From NCBI RefSeq assembly GCF_001544275.1, contig NZ_BCQE01000022.1:1-64000 (forward strand): a stretch of 64,000 bases of DNA, in the 5' to 3' direction. The stretch's first letter is position 1. Every line of letters starts with the position of its first letter. A program made the position numbers and the translations under genes. The stretch comes from Enterococcus gallinarum NBRC 100675. Its GTDB lineage: Bacteria; Bacillota; Bacilli; Lactobacillales; Enterococcaceae. Under the pieces are notes generated by a model that saw only the letters and a program-made list of their open reading frames with translations, had not been told where the DNA came from and ran no database searches. Shown piece by piece: positions 45,125-55,408 of the stretch.

Positions 45125-46308
45125 ACTTCTTCCTCCCACTGGAAATCATTCTCCAGCAAGTGTTTCGTCTGCTGTAAGACCTCTTCTTGAAAGGCACCTT
45201 GATCAATCCCGCGATAAAGTAACGAATGACGAAGCAAATCATTCAGTCCTTCAGCAAAAATAGACGGGTCTTGATAAATAGCTAGTAATTGATCGACATA
45301 GGACGCCGGGATCGCTAATGGAATTTTGTCTGTCTCTGTTTTGTAGACTTCGATTGCATAAATTGTCTGTAACACGTCTCTTGACAGCTGCTCGTTCAAA
45401 TAGGCGATCATTTCATTTTTTTCTGTTTCAGAAAACCAATCTGAAGATAACTGATCCGTATCTGTCAGCACTAATTTGATCAGTCGTGGCTGACTCGTGT
45501 TGACCTCCTTCAAGATCGTTTGCAAAATCGAACGCTGATCCTTACAAGCTGCTAATGAGACCTCTTGCTGGGCCCATTTGATCTCAGCCAGATCGATCGG
45601 CTGAATCTCGGTACCCTGAGCACTCAAAGTGGCTAAAACAACGCCTGTATCTTGTTCTTTTTGCGTTTTGCCTTGTGGGGTCCCTGGATAAACGATCGCA
45701 GGCTCTTCTGAAAGGATCTTAGGAACATGAATATGACCTAGTGCCCAATAATCATAGCCTTTCTGCTTCATTTCACTCATAGAAAAGGGTGCATAATGTT
45801 CCCCTGCACTATCCCCGTGGTACATACCGATATGGAAATCAACCGCTTGGCGATTGGGAAATTCCCTGATCTTGTTCTGTGTAATCCAAGGCTGCTGATA
45901 ACTAAACCCACTGATAGCATAGGTCTCACCATTTCTGGTTACGCCTTTGATCGTTTCAACCGTTTCACTGGGAAACAGCACAACATTCTCAGGAAAATCA
46001 AACCAATAACGCTGCGGATCATAGTAATCATGGTTTCCAAAGATCATATAGACAGGGATCTCTGCTGACGCAAGTCGGGAAATCTCTTGAAAAAAGTCAT
46101 GCTGGATCCGCAGACTTGGACGGGCTTGGTGGAAGGTATCCCCCGCCAAGAGAACAAAATCCACTTCATGCTCCAGTGCCGTATCAACCAGTTTATTGAT
46201 TATTTTTCGATTGATCAGTGGAAGCTGCTCTTTGACGTTATCCGATAACATGCGGATCCCTTCGAAAGAACGATCAATATGCAAGTCAGCACTATGTAAA
46301 AAACGCAT
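45121..46308 (-). CDS. yhaO: YhaO, SbcD/Mre11-like metallophosphoesterase nuclease
   Basis: A nuclease of the Mre11 type: DLHID, LLAGDTFHQ, GNHDYYDP, YHGDSAGEH and GHIHVPKI metal-binding motifs, in the right order. The start MRFLHSADLH, behind AAAAGGGGGAAAGG, gives 395 residues; 29 upstream codons were dropped. It forms the expected pair with YhaN in a coupled operon. Confidence 0.95.
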   Translation of the reverse strand: MRFLHSADLHIDRSFEGIRMLSDNVKEQLPLINRKIINKLVDTALEHEVDFVLLAGDTFHQARPSLRIQHDFFQEISRLASAEIPVYMIFGNHDYYDPQRYWFDFPENVVLFPSETVETIKGVTRNGETYAISGFSYQQPWITQNKIREFPNRQAVDFHIGMYHGDSAGEHYAPFSMSEMKQKGYDYWALGHIHVPKILSEEPAIVYPGTPQGKTQKEQDTGVVLATLSAQGTEIQPIDLAEIKWAQQEVSLAACKDQRSILQTILKEVNTSQPRLIKLVLTDTDQLSSDWFSETEKNEMIAYLNEQLSRDVLQTIYAIEVYKTETDKIPLAIPASYVDQLLAIYQDPSIFAEGLNDLLRHSLLYRGIDQGAFQEEVLQQTKHLLENDFQWEEEV

Positions 46309-46332
46309 GATACCTTTCCCCCTTTTGCTTCT

Positions 46333-46361
46333 ATCATAACATTTCTTTGTTTTTTCGTCAG
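46333..46361 (-). promoter_or_regulatory. Candidate promoter of yhaO–yhaN–yhaM
   Basis: Minus-strand -35 CTGACG (46356–46361), -10 TATGAT (46333–46338), 17-base spacer. Confidence 0.55.
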
Positions 46362-46392
46362 CAAAATACGAAAATTTGTTCGCCTTTTTGAA

Positions 46393-46435
46393 CAAAAAAA
46401 TTCGAAGAGTCGAGGAAGTCCCCGATCCTTCGAAT
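46393..46435 (-). terminator. Terminator after the UPF0342 gene
   Basis: Minus-strand ATTCGAAG / CTTCGAAT plus an inner GATCGG-type helix, followed by seven T. It separates the UPF0342 gene from yhaO. Confidence 0.85.
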
Positions 46436-46566
46436 GTTGTCCGCTCAAATTAGCCTATAACGCTATCTAAAGCACTGTAAATCGGCATAGAATGAGCACA
46501 AGTCCGAGCCCTCTGTTTGAGAACCCCTTGTCTCTTTTGGGCTGCGGTAAGCCAGCAAGCTAGCGC

Positions 46567-46908
46567 TTAGGCTTCGTATAAGTCCCGCACAGGGCCCATG
46601 ATGATTCGATTCAAATCATTGGCCACCAGACTAAATGCTTGCTCTTTTTGCATCAATTCCGAAACGATTGGATCTTGCTGAATTTTTTGAGAAAGTTCTT
46701 GTGCTTGCTGTGCTTCTTCTTCTGTCATTTCTTGACCTGACATCATTTTTTGTTGCAAAGCTTGTTGCAAGCCTTGGAACTCCTTGAATAAGCTATATGC
46801 TTCTTGGTTTTCTTTCAAACGATCAAACGAGGCTTTTAAATCTTGAAACTGTTCAGATTCCCGTAATTCTCGTTCTAATTGATTCGCTGTATCATAAATG
46901 TTTGCCAT
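46567..46908 (-). CDS. YlbF/YmcA superfamily protein (UPF0342, YheA-like)
   Basis: A 113-residue all-helical protein with [17 protein letters not shown] at the start and [24 protein letters not shown] mid-way, split over two helices, matching UPF0342. Relatives in Bacillus act in RNase Y cofactor complexes, but this branch has no fixed role. It is monocistronic with its own terminator. Confidence 0.9.
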   Translation of the reverse strand: MANIYDTANQLERELRESEQFQDLKASFDRLKENQEAYSLFKEFQGLQQALQQKMMSGQEMTEEEAQQAQELSQKIQQDPIVSELMQKEQAFSLVANDLNRIIMGPVRDLYEA

Positions 46909-46978
46909 GCTATTCCCTCACTTTATTTTTTTCTTATTATAACATACTGTTCGGATGCACATGCAGTAGAAGCTAGCA

Positions 46979-49135
46979 TCAATTACCATTGATCGTATTC
47001 CATAGATTACCAAAAAGTTCTTTGGTTCCTTGTTTGACGCGCTCACCAAAATCTTTTAATCCTTCTTTGGCATTTTCGGCAAACTCGTCAACTGATTTTT
47101 TCCAGTCATCGTTGTCCGTTGATTCATTTGGATCTGGCACTTCATCTGCTGCCATCAGTTTCCCACCAGTCATATAGGCATCTGCTACTTGGAACTGACT
47201 TCCTTGGCTGTAAGGCAAGAGACTTTCGGCTTCCGCTTTAAATATCTTGCCGACGACTTGCCCACTAGTTCCAGTCAAATAGTGTTCGGCACTCGTTTGT
47301 TCAAAGCCCAGCCAGGTAGAGATTACGAGATCAGGTGTATACCCAACGATCCACTGATCATTGACTTTTGATAAATCAAAGTTTGTTTCCGTTGTACCGG
47401 TTTTTCCTGCGATCGTAAAGCCATAAGGGCTAGCGCTGACCCCGGTTCCATTAGAGAAGGTACCCAGCATCATGCTTGTCATCTTGTCTGCTGTTTCTTT
47501 GGAGATGACTTGTTTTCCTTTGACTGAAGTATTATCTACAATAACCGCGCCCGTTGAATCAACGATTTTGGTGATCAAATGCGGTTGGTAGTAATAGCCT
47601 CCGCTAGCAAAGACACCATACGCGGCAGCCATGGTCAGCGGTGATTCGCCAGTTTCCAATCCGCCTAACGCCAATCCCCAATATTTGTCCGATTCTGACA
47701 ATGTTAGCCCAAATTCCTGAGTCTTTTTGTATCCACGGTCGAGACCAATTTCATGAAGTGTCCAAACAGCTGGCAGATTTAAACTTTGAGCCAATGCTTG
47801 ATACATCGGCACTTCACCGGAATAGGTTCCATCGTAATTCTTTGCCTCATAATAACTTTGAGGTTTGTCTTCCAAAATACTATCTGGATTATAGCCCGCT
47901 TCGATTGCAGGTGCATAAACACTGATGGGTTTGATCGTCGAACCTGGCGAGCGTTTCATTTGGGTAGCAAAATTGAACCCGCGAAAAACATGTTCACCTC
48001 GTCGCCCTACCAATGCTTGAACACCGCCAGTTGTCGGATCTAATGCCACCGAACCTGATTGGACCATCGTTCCATCAGACGCATTTTCTGGAAAGAGCGC
48101 ATCGTTTTTATAGGCAGCTTCCATTTGTGCCTGATAGTTTTGATCCAATGCTGTGTAGATTTTGTATCCACGATTCATCACATCATCCGCATCAAGTCCG
48201 TAAGACTCCGCTTCATCGATCACTGCATCAAAGTAATAGGGATATTTATAGCCAGATTCTGAATTCCCATAGCCATCGTACAACAGGCTAGCTATTGAAA
48301 CTTGTTCTTCTTGATCGGCAACAGATTGATCCAGCATTTTGTTGTCCACCATCAGTCCTAGAACAGTATCTCGTCGGTTCGTCGCATTTTCCGGATGATC
48401 GATAGGATTATAAATTGATGGACCTTTAAGCATACCTACTAAGGTAGCTGCTTCTCCCACCGTCAAATCTGAAGCATTGACACCAAAATATTTGAGCGAA
48501 GCATCTTGAATCCCCCAGACTCCGTTACCAAAATAGGAACTGTTCAAATACATTTCCAATATTTCATCTTTTGAGTATTTTTTTTCGATTTCAATCGCTA
48601 GAAACAGTTCTTTGGCTTTTCGGCTAAAGGTTTGATCGAGAGAAAGATAGGCATTTTTTGCTAGCTGTTGCGTAATTGTACTCCCACCGCCACCTTCTGC
48701 ACTACGATTGACTACCATCCGCAATGCCGCCCGAGCGATCCCTTTGATATCAAACCCATGGTGATTATAAAAATTGCGGTCTTCCGTTGAGATCAGTGCG
48801 TGAACGACTGCTGGGGAGATGCTTTTTAAATCAACATAGGTGCCCTTTTGAGAATAGAGCTGCCCAGCTTCTTCTCCTTTCGCATCGTAGATCACAGTGG
48901 ACTCTTTCAATCCTGATTCTAATTCACTAACTTTGGTATTCTTGGCGATATAAAACAAGTAACCGCTCATCACTAAAATACCCACTAAAGTCAGTAAAAT
49001 AACTATTTTATTCACATGATATTTCTTCCAAATGCGTTTGCGCCATTGATGGAATTGCTGTAGATAAGGCTTGATCCAATGCCAGAAAGTTTGGATCGAT
49101 TCTTTTATCTTGTGAAGGATTTGTTTCAAATCCAT
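46979..49135 (-). CDS. Class A penicillin-binding protein
   Basis: A 718-residue bifunctional wall synthase. A cytoplasmic basic part and one membrane helix (about 43–63) are followed by the glycosyltransferase 51 domain (ISTEDRNFYNHHG with Glu118, GGSTITQQLAKN, KELFLAIEIEKKYSKDEI) and the transpeptidase (SPGSTIKP with catalytic Ser399, SLN at about 450, KTGTT near 570). The tail is acidic. By layout and neighbourhood it resembles PbpF of Bacillus and PBP2a of streptococci. It polymerises and cross-links peptidoglycan outside the membrane. Confidence 0.95.
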   Translation of the reverse strand: MDLKQILHKIKESIQTFWHWIKPYLQQFHQWRKRIWKKYHVNKIVILLTLVGILVMSGYLFYIAKNTKVSELESGLKESTVIYDAKGEEAGQLYSQKGTYVDLKSISPAVVHALISTEDRNFYNHHGFDIKGIARAALRMVVNRSAEGGGGSTITQQLAKNAYLSLDQTFSRKAKELFLAIEIEKKYSKDEILEMYLNSSYFGNGVWGIQDASLKYFGVNASDLTVGEAATLVGMLKGPSIYNPIDHPENATNRRDTVLGLMVDNKMLDQSVADQEEQVSIASLLYDGYGNSESGYKYPYYFDAVIDEAESYGLDADDVMNRGYKIYTALDQNYQAQMEAAYKNDALFPENASDGTMVQSGSVALDPTTGGVQALVGRRGEHVFRGFNFATQMKRSPGSTIKPISVYAPAIEAGYNPDSILEDKPQSYYEAKNYDGTYSGEVPMYQALAQSLNLPAVWTLHEIGLDRGYKKTQEFGLTLSESDKYWGLALGGLETGESPLTMAAAYGVFASGGYYYQPHLITKIVDSTGAVIVDNTSVKGKQVISKETADKMTSMMLGTFSNGTGVSASPYGFTIAGKTGTTETNFDLSKVNDQWIVGYTPDLVISTWLGFEQTSAEHYLTGTSGQVVGKIFKAEAESLLPYSQGSQFQVADAYMTGGKLMAADEVPDPNESTDNDDWKKSVDEFAENAKEGLKDFGERVKQGTKELFGNLWNTINGN

Positions 49136-49328
49136 TTCTCCACGCTCCTTTTATCAAAGTGTAGCATAAATCAAACCGTTTGGAATACGGCTCTAGCAGT
49201 AAATTTCATCCACAAAAGATTGCTCGTCAATTCTATCAGCGAAACTTCTGTTTTTTGTTGTTTTTTTTATAAGAAAATCTTAAAGATGCTATAATAGCAA
49301 ATAGATCACGTCTTAGAAAGGGATTTTT

Positions 49329-50180
49329 ATGGAATATACCATTACATTACCTAATGACCATCCTCGAACAACGATTCGGGAATTATTAGAACAAGAATGG
49401 CTCGTCCCTCGCAAAGTACGCCATTTACTACGAACCCGCAAAAATGTACGCGTCAACGGCGAAACAGCCCTTTTCCATCAGGAAGTAGCAGGTGGGGATC
49501 AGCTCACGCTTCTTCTAGAAGAAGCAGATTACACGTATCAGCCAGTGATTCCTGGGAACAAAGAGGAGATTACGGTGTTGTTTGAAGATGAACATCTGAT
49601 CGTTGTCAATAAACCCGCTGGTATCAAAACCCACCCCAACCAACCGAATGAAACCGGCACACTTCTAAATGATCTGGCTGCATATCTTGCACCAGAGACA
49701 AGACCCTATGTCGTTCACCGATTAGATAAAGAGACCAGCGGCGTCATTTTATTTGCTAAAAACCCCTTAGTCTTGCCTATTTTGGGACGAATGCTTGAAA
49801 GTAAGCAAATTTATCGTCGCTACCAAGCAACAGTCTGGGGACAATTGGATCAAAACCAAACCATTCGCAAAAAAATCGGACGCGATCGCCACGACCGTCG
49901 CAAACGAGTCATTGACCCACGCAATGGCTTATCTGCGGTGACACACGTTGAGATTGCCGCTCGCAATGCCCAAACGACTTCGATCTATTGTGTATTAGAT
50001 ACAGGACGTACACATCAGATTCGTGTCCACCTTGCCAGCATTGGACACCCTATCGTCGGAGACCCTCTTTATCAGAAAAAAACTGCAGCTCGCCTTGAGC
50101 TGCATGCCTATGAACTTTATTTGACCCATCCATTCTCACAAGAGTCACTGCAGATCAAAGCGCTGCCTGGGCTCTGGTGA
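49329..50180 (+). CDS. RNA pseudouridine synthase, RluA/RluD family
   Basis: A 283-residue protein with an N-terminal S4-like part (VPRKVRHLLRTRKNVRVNG) and the catalytic domain with HRLDKETSGVILFAK (catalytic Asp), NKPAGIKTHP and DTGRTHQIRVHL. The exact uridine cannot be assigned; relatives modify 23S rRNA or tRNA. A TATAAT at 49291–49296 and an AGAAAGGG site precede the start. Confidence 0.93.
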   Translation: MEYTITLPNDHPRTTIRELLEQEWLVPRKVRHLLRTRKNVRVNGETALFHQEVAGGDQLTLLLEEADYTYQPVIPGNKEEITVLFEDEHLIVVNKPAGIKTHPNQPNETGTLLNDLAAYLAPETRPYVVHRLDKETSGVILFAKNPLVLPILGRMLESKQIYRRYQATVWGQLDQNQTIRKKIGRDRHDRRKRVIDPRNGLSAVTHVEIAARNAQTTSIYCVLDTGRTHQIRVHLASIGHPIVGDPLYQKKTAARLELHAYELYLTHPFSQESLQIKALPGLW

Positions 50181-50275
50181 TGGACAGAATGTTTCTGAAG
50201 CAGCAGAGATATTGCCCATTCTAGTCTCATTCCACATACTGGGCACAGCCGTCAGTCTTCATTCGCTGCAACAAT

Positions 50276-51001
50276 TCAACCTTCCGCTGGTTCAGCAGAG
50301 AGCTGTGCCAGCTCTTTTTCTGTCACTAGGCGATACTCTCCTAATGCCAAATCTTTCGGCAGCTGTAAACCGCCCATTCGAATACGTTTGAGATAAGTCA
50401 CTTCTTTTCCCACTGCCTGCACCATTCGTTTTACTTGGTGAAACTTCCCTTCATGCAAAATCAAGGTAATCGTGGATGTCTCGGCCTGCTCGTCTACCTT
50501 TAAAATGGTTAGCTGTGCCGGCATGAGAGCTTCCCCATCCAGTTCGATTCCTTGGAGAAATTGTTGACGATCCTCTTCGGTCATGATCCCTCGAACTTCT
50601 GCATAATATTCTTTTTCGACGTGTTTTTTGGGTGACAATAACCGATGAGCTAGCTGACCATCATTCGTAATTAGCAGTAGTCCTTCGGTGTCTTTATCCA
50701 AACGACCGACTGGAAAAAGATCCCGGCGATAATCTTCCGCCGCAAACAAATCCAAGACCGTCTTTTCAGGATCGGTCGTTGCAGAAATCACACCAGCCGG
50801 TTTGTTCAATAAATAATAGAAATCTTTCTGGTAACGTACCAGTTCTCCTGCAAACGAAACCTGATCCTCTTGTTCAGCTACTTGGAATTTATCACTTTTG
50901 ACTTGTTGACCATTGACCGCAACAAAGCCTTTCTTGATTGCTTGCTTCACTTCTTTTCGTGAGCCATACCCCATATCTGCTAAGAATTTATCTAGTCGCA
51001 T
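50276..51001 (-). CDS. rRNA pseudouridine synthase, RsuA/RluB family
   Basis: A 241-residue protein: S4 domain at the N-terminus (MRLDKFLADMGYGSRKEVKQ), then VGRLDKDTEGLLLITNDG with catalytic Asp and HEGKFHQVKRM. It is probably the 16S rRNA Psi516-type enzyme. It follows the MurJ-type gene by 91 bases on the same strand, as ytzG follows ytgP in Bacillus. Confidence 0.93.
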   Translation of the reverse strand: MRLDKFLADMGYGSRKEVKQAIKKGFVAVNGQQVKSDKFQVAEQEDQVSFAGELVRYQKDFYYLLNKPAGVISATTDPEKTVLDLFAAEDYRRDLFPVGRLDKDTEGLLLITNDGQLAHRLLSPKKHVEKEYYAEVRGIMTEEDRQQFLQGIELDGEALMPAQLTILKVDEQAETSTITLILHEGKFHQVKRMVQAVGKEVTYLKRIRMGGLQLPKDLALGEYRLVTEKELAQLSAEPAEG

Positions 51002-51091
51002 GTTTTCTCGCCTCTTTCTTTGCGATCTTTTTTACTGAAAAAACCGCCTGATCGGTCCATGCGATCTCAGCGGCTAATCAGGTTTATTGGA

Positions 51092-52753
51092 TTATTTGAT
51101 TCGCAATTTCTTACGCAAACGAATCATTGATGAGCCCAGTAGTTTTTCTGCTAAGCGGATTTTCAATGCCATATAAATATAGGCCCCGCCACCGACTGCT
51201 GCAACCAGTAGAGAAAGAATAAAGGCTTGGACTTTGCGATCCGAACTTAAGACTAGACCAAACAATTGCCGAGCAATCAGCGCGATCACTAACATAATGA
51301 GAGTCATCAGGAAAATCAAAACCGTTCTTCTAAAGGTCAACTTGGCATTGAAGTGGCCTTTAGTCAGCATTTTTCTAATATTCAGCCAGCAAGTCACACC
51401 AAGTGCCAATGTTGTAGAGACTAAAGGTCCATAAACTTGGAACAGCCAGATGGCCGGATACTGCAAAATAAATTTTAGCAGCAAACCAATAAAGAAGAAG
51501 ATAACCGCTTCTGTGTTATGGTACATCCCTTGCAGCATGCTAGAAGTCAGCATGAACAAGCCCAGGATTAAGCCAGAGATACAAGCAGCAACGAGGACGC
51601 TTGCCCCTAATGTATCCGGTCGATAAAACAATGTATACAATGGATATGCCAATACGATCATTCCAAACGTAGCAGGCAGCATGACAAAGGAATACAACTG
51701 GAGGTTATTACTGATCAATTTAGCTAAATTTCCTTGATTCTTTTTCGCTACTGCTTCACTGATTAAAGGCAACCCTGTAGATGCCATCGACGTTGCTAAG
51801 CCGATCACGACCATTGTCAGCTTGTCTGGATTGCTGCCAAAGATTGCCATCATGTCTAAGAGCTGATCATTTGAATATTGTGTAAATCCTTTCATAATTC
51901 GAACAAAGGTATACTGATCCACAAGTTTAAAAATTGTGATCCCAGAACCAACAATAATAAAAGGAATCGCTTCTTTGATGGTGGATAAAACCAATTCTTT
52001 GGTTTGAATCTCTGTTTCTTCTTTGCTCATGTCCAGCAAAACATCCATCCGAACCCGCTGCTTCTGGAAATAATAAACCAAAACCAGAACACTTGCTAAA
52101 ACGCCGATAAAGGCAGCAAACGTTGATTGAGTCACAGCAGCTGTGTAGTCGCCTTCTACCACCCGCATGATAATAAACGTTGCCAACAGCATATAGAAGA
52201 CTCGCGCGATCTGTTCAACGATCTGAGAAATCGCGAATGGTTTCATGTCTTGATTTCCTTGGAAATATCCTCGCATCACACTCATACATGGAAAGACCAA
52301 AAGTGCCACGCTTAAGGAGCGCATCGTTGGAATCAATTCTTCTCCGCCACCAGATGCGGTTGCCAGCCAAGGAGCGACTATGTACATGATACCAGCAGTT
52401 ACTACCCCGAATCCTGCCATCAACTGTAAAGCTCTCAGGAACAAGCGCTGACTTGTACGATACTCTTCTCTTGAGTTGTAGTAGGAAATCTGTTTCGCAA
52501 TCGCTGCTGGAATTCCTGCAGTAGAAATCATCAAAAACAAAGCATAGACATTGTAACCCATTCCAAACAATGCATTTGCTTTATCTCCGTTGGCTCCCAT
52601 CCAGTAGTACCACGGCAAAATATAGATCGCACCGAGCAACCGAGAACCAATGTTTCCCAGTGTCATCCAAGCCGATCCTTGAGCCATTTTTTCTTGTGTC
52701 GTTAATTGTTTTGACGCAGATTGCGTATGATTATCCATGGCAGTTCTCTCCAA
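51092..52753 (-). CDS. MurJ/YtgP-type lipid II flippase, MOP superfamily
   Basis: A 553-residue membrane protein with about fourteen helices and hydrophilic N-terminus. MGANGDKANALFGMGYNVYALFLMISTAGIPAAIAKQIS, spread over residues 53–91, is the SpoVB/YtgP signature. In Bacillus this protein (MurJ) flips lipid II. Here it is divergent from murE, which fits a wall-synthesis role. Some relatives move other polysaccharide lipids, so the substrate is inferred. Confidence 0.88.
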   Translation of the reverse strand: MERTAMDNHTQSASKQLTTQEKMAQGSAWMTLGNIGSRLLGAIYILPWYYWMGANGDKANALFGMGYNVYALFLMISTAGIPAAIAKQISYYNSREEYRTSQRLFLRALQLMAGFGVVTAGIMYIVAPWLATASGGGEELIPTMRSLSVALLVFPCMSVMRGYFQGNQDMKPFAISQIVEQIARVFYMLLATFIIMRVVEGDYTAAVTQSTFAAFIGVLASVLVLVYYFQKQRVRMDVLLDMSKEETEIQTKELVLSTIKEAIPFIIVGSGITIFKLVDQYTFVRIMKGFTQYSNDQLLDMMAIFGSNPDKLTMVVIGLATSMASTGLPLISEAVAKKNQGNLAKLISNNLQLYSFVMLPATFGMIVLAYPLYTLFYRPDTLGASVLVAACISGLILGLFMLTSSMLQGMYHNTEAVIFFFIGLLLKFILQYPAIWLFQVYGPLVSTTLALGVTCWLNIRKMLTKGHFNAKLTFRRTVLIFLMTLIMLVIALIARQLFGLVLSSDRKVQAFILSLLVAAVGGGAYIYMALKIRLAEKLLGSSMIRLRKKLRIK

Positions 52754-52893
52754 CTTTCTACAAACATATCCCCTTCATTTTAATTCGAAAAAGGACTTCG
52801 AGCAATCTATTTTTGCAACATATTAAAGTTTCTTCACATTATTGAAGAAGAAGGACCAATCTCGTGCTGTCTTCCATTCGATTTGCCTGAATA

Positions 52894-52902
52894 TGCTATA
52901 AT
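52894..52902 (+). promoter_or_regulatory. Extended -10 element of murE
   Basis: TGC-TATAAT (TATAAT at 52897–52902), 33 bases before the start. Confidence 0.6.
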
Positions 52903-52934
52903 AAACTAAACTTTTTGAAACGAGGAGAACCAAG

Positions 52935-54449
52935 ATGTCACTACCTACCATTACCCCCCATCAGATCCGCGGGTTGTTGATCGAAGCAAATCTATTAAAA
53001 GAGTTTATCGGCCAAGAATGGCATTATACCGTTCCACAAGAAATGAACGACTTGATCTTTACCTCATTAAGTTATGACTCGCGTCAGACAGACGCAAATA
53101 CGCTATTCTTCTGTAAAGGTGCCGCGTTCAAAGAAAGCTACTTGGAAAGTGCCGTTGCTCAGGGTCTTCAATGTTATGTTTCGGAACACCCTTATGAGAA
53201 TTGTTCCGCCTATGGCATCATCGTTACAGATATCCGAGCAGCCATGGCTTGTATTGCTCAGGCTTTTTACAACAATCCGCAAGATCAGCTGTTTAAAATT
53301 GGAATCACAGGAACAAAAGGCAAAACGAGCTGTGCTTATTTTGTGCGGGAGATTTTAGCCAAAACAACCAATCAGAAAGTAGCTTTTTTCTCCTCTGAAG
53401 AAAATACTGTTGACGGAAAGAACTATCAGGAAGCAGTTTTGACGACTCCGGAAACGTTAGACTTGTATGCTATGATGGCCGAAGCAGTCGCTAATGGTAT
53501 GACACATCTAGTAATGGAAGTCTCTTCCCAAGCTTATAAAACCAAACGTGTCTCCGGGATCACTTATGAAATTGGAATCTTTCTAAATATTTCGCCCGAT
53601 CATATCGGTCCAGTAGAACATCCGGACTTTGATGATTATCTTTTCTGCAAACGCGAGTTGATCCACAATAGTAAACAAATGATCATTAACCGACAAAGCG
53701 ATTATTTTGAGCTATTGAAAGAAACTTGTGCTGCTCATCAAGTACCATTGATCACCTATGGCCAATGCGATGGAGATTATCAAGTATTACCAGCGGAATC
53801 GGGCGATCCTAAATCATTCCGCATCCATTCTGAAAAAGATATTTTTCTTGTGAATGGCGACTATCAGTTGGCTTTGCTAGGAGAATTCAATCACGACAAT
53901 GCTACTGCTGCAATCGTTGCTGCTTGTCTTGCGGGAGCTACCCAAGAAGAAGCCCAATCTGTCTTGCCTAATGTAACGATCCCAGGACGAATGATCGTTC
54001 TGGAAAAACAAAATGGCGCATTGATCATCGTTGATTATGCCCACAACTACTTAAGCTTTAAGTCACTGAGTGAGCTAGCCCATACATTGCGGCCAAAAGG
54101 ACGGCTGATTTTTGTGACCGGCAGTGCCGGCGGCAAAGCAGAATCACGACGTCCTGACATGGGTCGAGCGCTTTCTGAGTATGCAGATAAAGTCTATTTA
54201 ACTTCTGATGACCCTAACTTTGAGGATCCTCGTGCTATCGCTGCCGAGATAGCCGCTGCGATCACTGCACCTACTGTCATTATTGAAGAACAGATGGACC
54301 GCAGCCTTGCGGTTCAATCAGCGGTTGCTGAAGCCACTAGTCAAGATATCGTGATTCTAGCTGGTAAAGGCGCTGAGCAATATTTGAAAGTCAATGGTCA
54401 AAAAGAACCTTATGAAGGTGATCTGCAGATCGCTCAGCGTTTGCTTTGA
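52935..54449 (+). CDS. murE: UDP-MurNAc-tripeptide synthetase, probably L-lysine adding
   Basis: A 504-residue Mur ligase that adds the third residue to the wall stem peptide in the cytoplasm. ATP site GITGTKGKTS (about 121–130), FLNISPDHIG, GEFNHDNATAA and the substrate-selecting segment SDDPNFEDPR are present. DAP-adding enzymes carry DNPR at that place; the DDPN form here fits an L-Lys enzyme, in line with lysine-type walls of enterococci. CGAGGAG precedes the ATG. Confidence 0.93.
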   Translation: MSLPTITPHQIRGLLIEANLLKEFIGQEWHYTVPQEMNDLIFTSLSYDSRQTDANTLFFCKGAAFKESYLESAVAQGLQCYVSEHPYENCSAYGIIVTDIRAAMACIAQAFYNNPQDQLFKIGITGTKGKTSCAYFVREILAKTTNQKVAFFSSEENTVDGKNYQEAVLTTPETLDLYAMMAEAVANGMTHLVMEVSSQAYKTKRVSGITYEIGIFLNISPDHIGPVEHPDFDDYLFCKRELIHNSKQMIINRQSDYFELLKETCAAHQVPLITYGQCDGDYQVLPAESGDPKSFRIHSEKDIFLVNGDYQLALLGEFNHDNATAAIVAACLAGATQEEAQSVLPNVTIPGRMIVLEKQNGALIIVDYAHNYLSFKSLSELAHTLRPKGRLIFVTGSAGGKAESRRPDMGRALSEYADKVYLTSDDPNFEDPRAIAAEIAAAITAPTVIIEEQMDRSLAVQSAVAEATSQDIVILAGKGAEQYLKVNGQKEPYEGDLQIAQRLL

Positions 54450-54483
54450 TTTTTTCATTGCCTCACCTATCCGTTAACAACAA

Positions 54484-54535
54484 ACACCCAAAGAATGACA
54501 GCATCAAGCAGGTCATCCTTTGGGTGTCTATTTTT
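54484..54535 (+). terminator. Terminator after murE
   Basis: ACACCCAAAG / CTTTGGGTGT plus inner ATGAC/GTCAT, followed by a T-rich tail. Confidence 0.9.
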
Positions 54536-54589
54536 GTGTCTATGCAAATGGCACTTAAAAAGTTCTTGATTTAAGTACCTTGCTGAAAA

Positions 54590-54889
54590 TTATGGTTGTT
54601 CATCCTCATAGGTTTCATAGACATAAGGAGCGCCATCATAGCGAAATTCTGTCGAGATTGCTGCGTCCAAATCTTCGGTATACATGAATTTGCTGAAAGG
54701 AAACAGAAAGACTTCACCGTCTTTCGTTTTTTCCGCTTCCACTCGGTAGATTAGCTGGTCCGCAGTCAATTGCTGATTCAGCTGTTCCAACACGTCATCG
54801 ATCACTTCTTCTTCTTGGTAACCTGCTTTTGCTACTCGTTGATAATCATTGAAAAAAGCCTCTTGGCCTTCAAAAGATTGATAGTCCAT
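54590..54889 (-). CDS. Small acidic protein, unknown
   Basis: About 99 residues, acidic and soluble, with MDYQSFEGQEAFFNDYQR at the start and YDGAPYVYETYEDEQP at the end. GAAGGAA lies seven bases before this ATG; nine upstream codons were dropped. It is single between murE and the small membrane protein gene. The family was not recognised. Confidence 0.75.
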   Translation of the reverse strand: MDYQSFEGQEAFFNDYQRVAKAGYQEEEVIDDVLEQLNQQLTADQLIYRVEAEKTKDGEVFLFPFSKFMYTEDLDAAISTEFRYDGAPYVYETYEDEQP

Positions 54890-55059
54890 TTTTATTCCTT
54901 CTTTCTGTGCTTTCATTTGCGTTAATTCTATTATACGAGACCCCTCTTAGTTCAGCGAATTATTTGATTGCCGTTTCACTTAGAAAGAGACAGCTGACTA
55001 GAAAAATATGTCAAATTCATTTCAAGTGTATTACGAATCAATGATTTGACAAAATCGCA

Positions 55060-55087
55060 TTGAAGACTTTTTCATTTTTTGTATAAT
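55060..55087 (+). promoter_or_regulatory. Promoter of the small membrane protein gene
   Basis: -10 TATAAT (55082–55087) with -35 TTGAAG (55060–55065) at 16 bases. Confidence 0.6.
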
Positions 55088-55119
55088 GGGACATAGAGAA
55101 TATTAAAGGGGCAGACGCA

Positions 55120-55350
55120 ATGAACAGCACAAAGAAAAAAATCTTCTTTGGAACAGGGGCAACAGTAGGTTTTCTAGCAATGATCGCATTGGTCGGACAA
55201 TTTTTAGTAGCAAACCACTTGATCGGCACAAATGATTCTTCCACAGAAATCTTCACTCGCGCAACATATCCAAATGGCTTTCTATTGGTGATCTTCATTC
55301 CATTAGTGGCTACAGCTGTATTGTTTTACGGCATTATTCGCAAAAAATAG
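55120..55350 (+). CDS. Small two-helix membrane protein, unknown
   Basis: A 76-residue protein with two hydrophobic helices (about 9–32 and 51–72), short outer loop and basic ends (NSTKKK and RKK). A promoter, an AAAGGGG site and a terminator frame it, so it is an expressed single gene. The family was not recognised. Confidence 0.8.
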   Translation: MNSTKKKIFFGTGATVGFLAMIALVGQFLVANHLIGTNDSSTEIFTRATYPNGFLLVIFIPLVATAVLFYGIIRKK

Positions 55351-55353
55351 TAT

Positions 55354-55397
55354 GCAGCGGCAGTTGATGTTTGCATCAGCTGAACCGCTGCTTTTTT
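55354..55397 (+). terminator. Terminator after the small membrane protein gene
   Basis: GCAGCGG / CCGCTGC with inner CAGTTGATG / CATCAGCTG, followed by six T. Confidence 0.9.
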
Positions 55398-55408
55398 GTA
55401 CAAAAAAA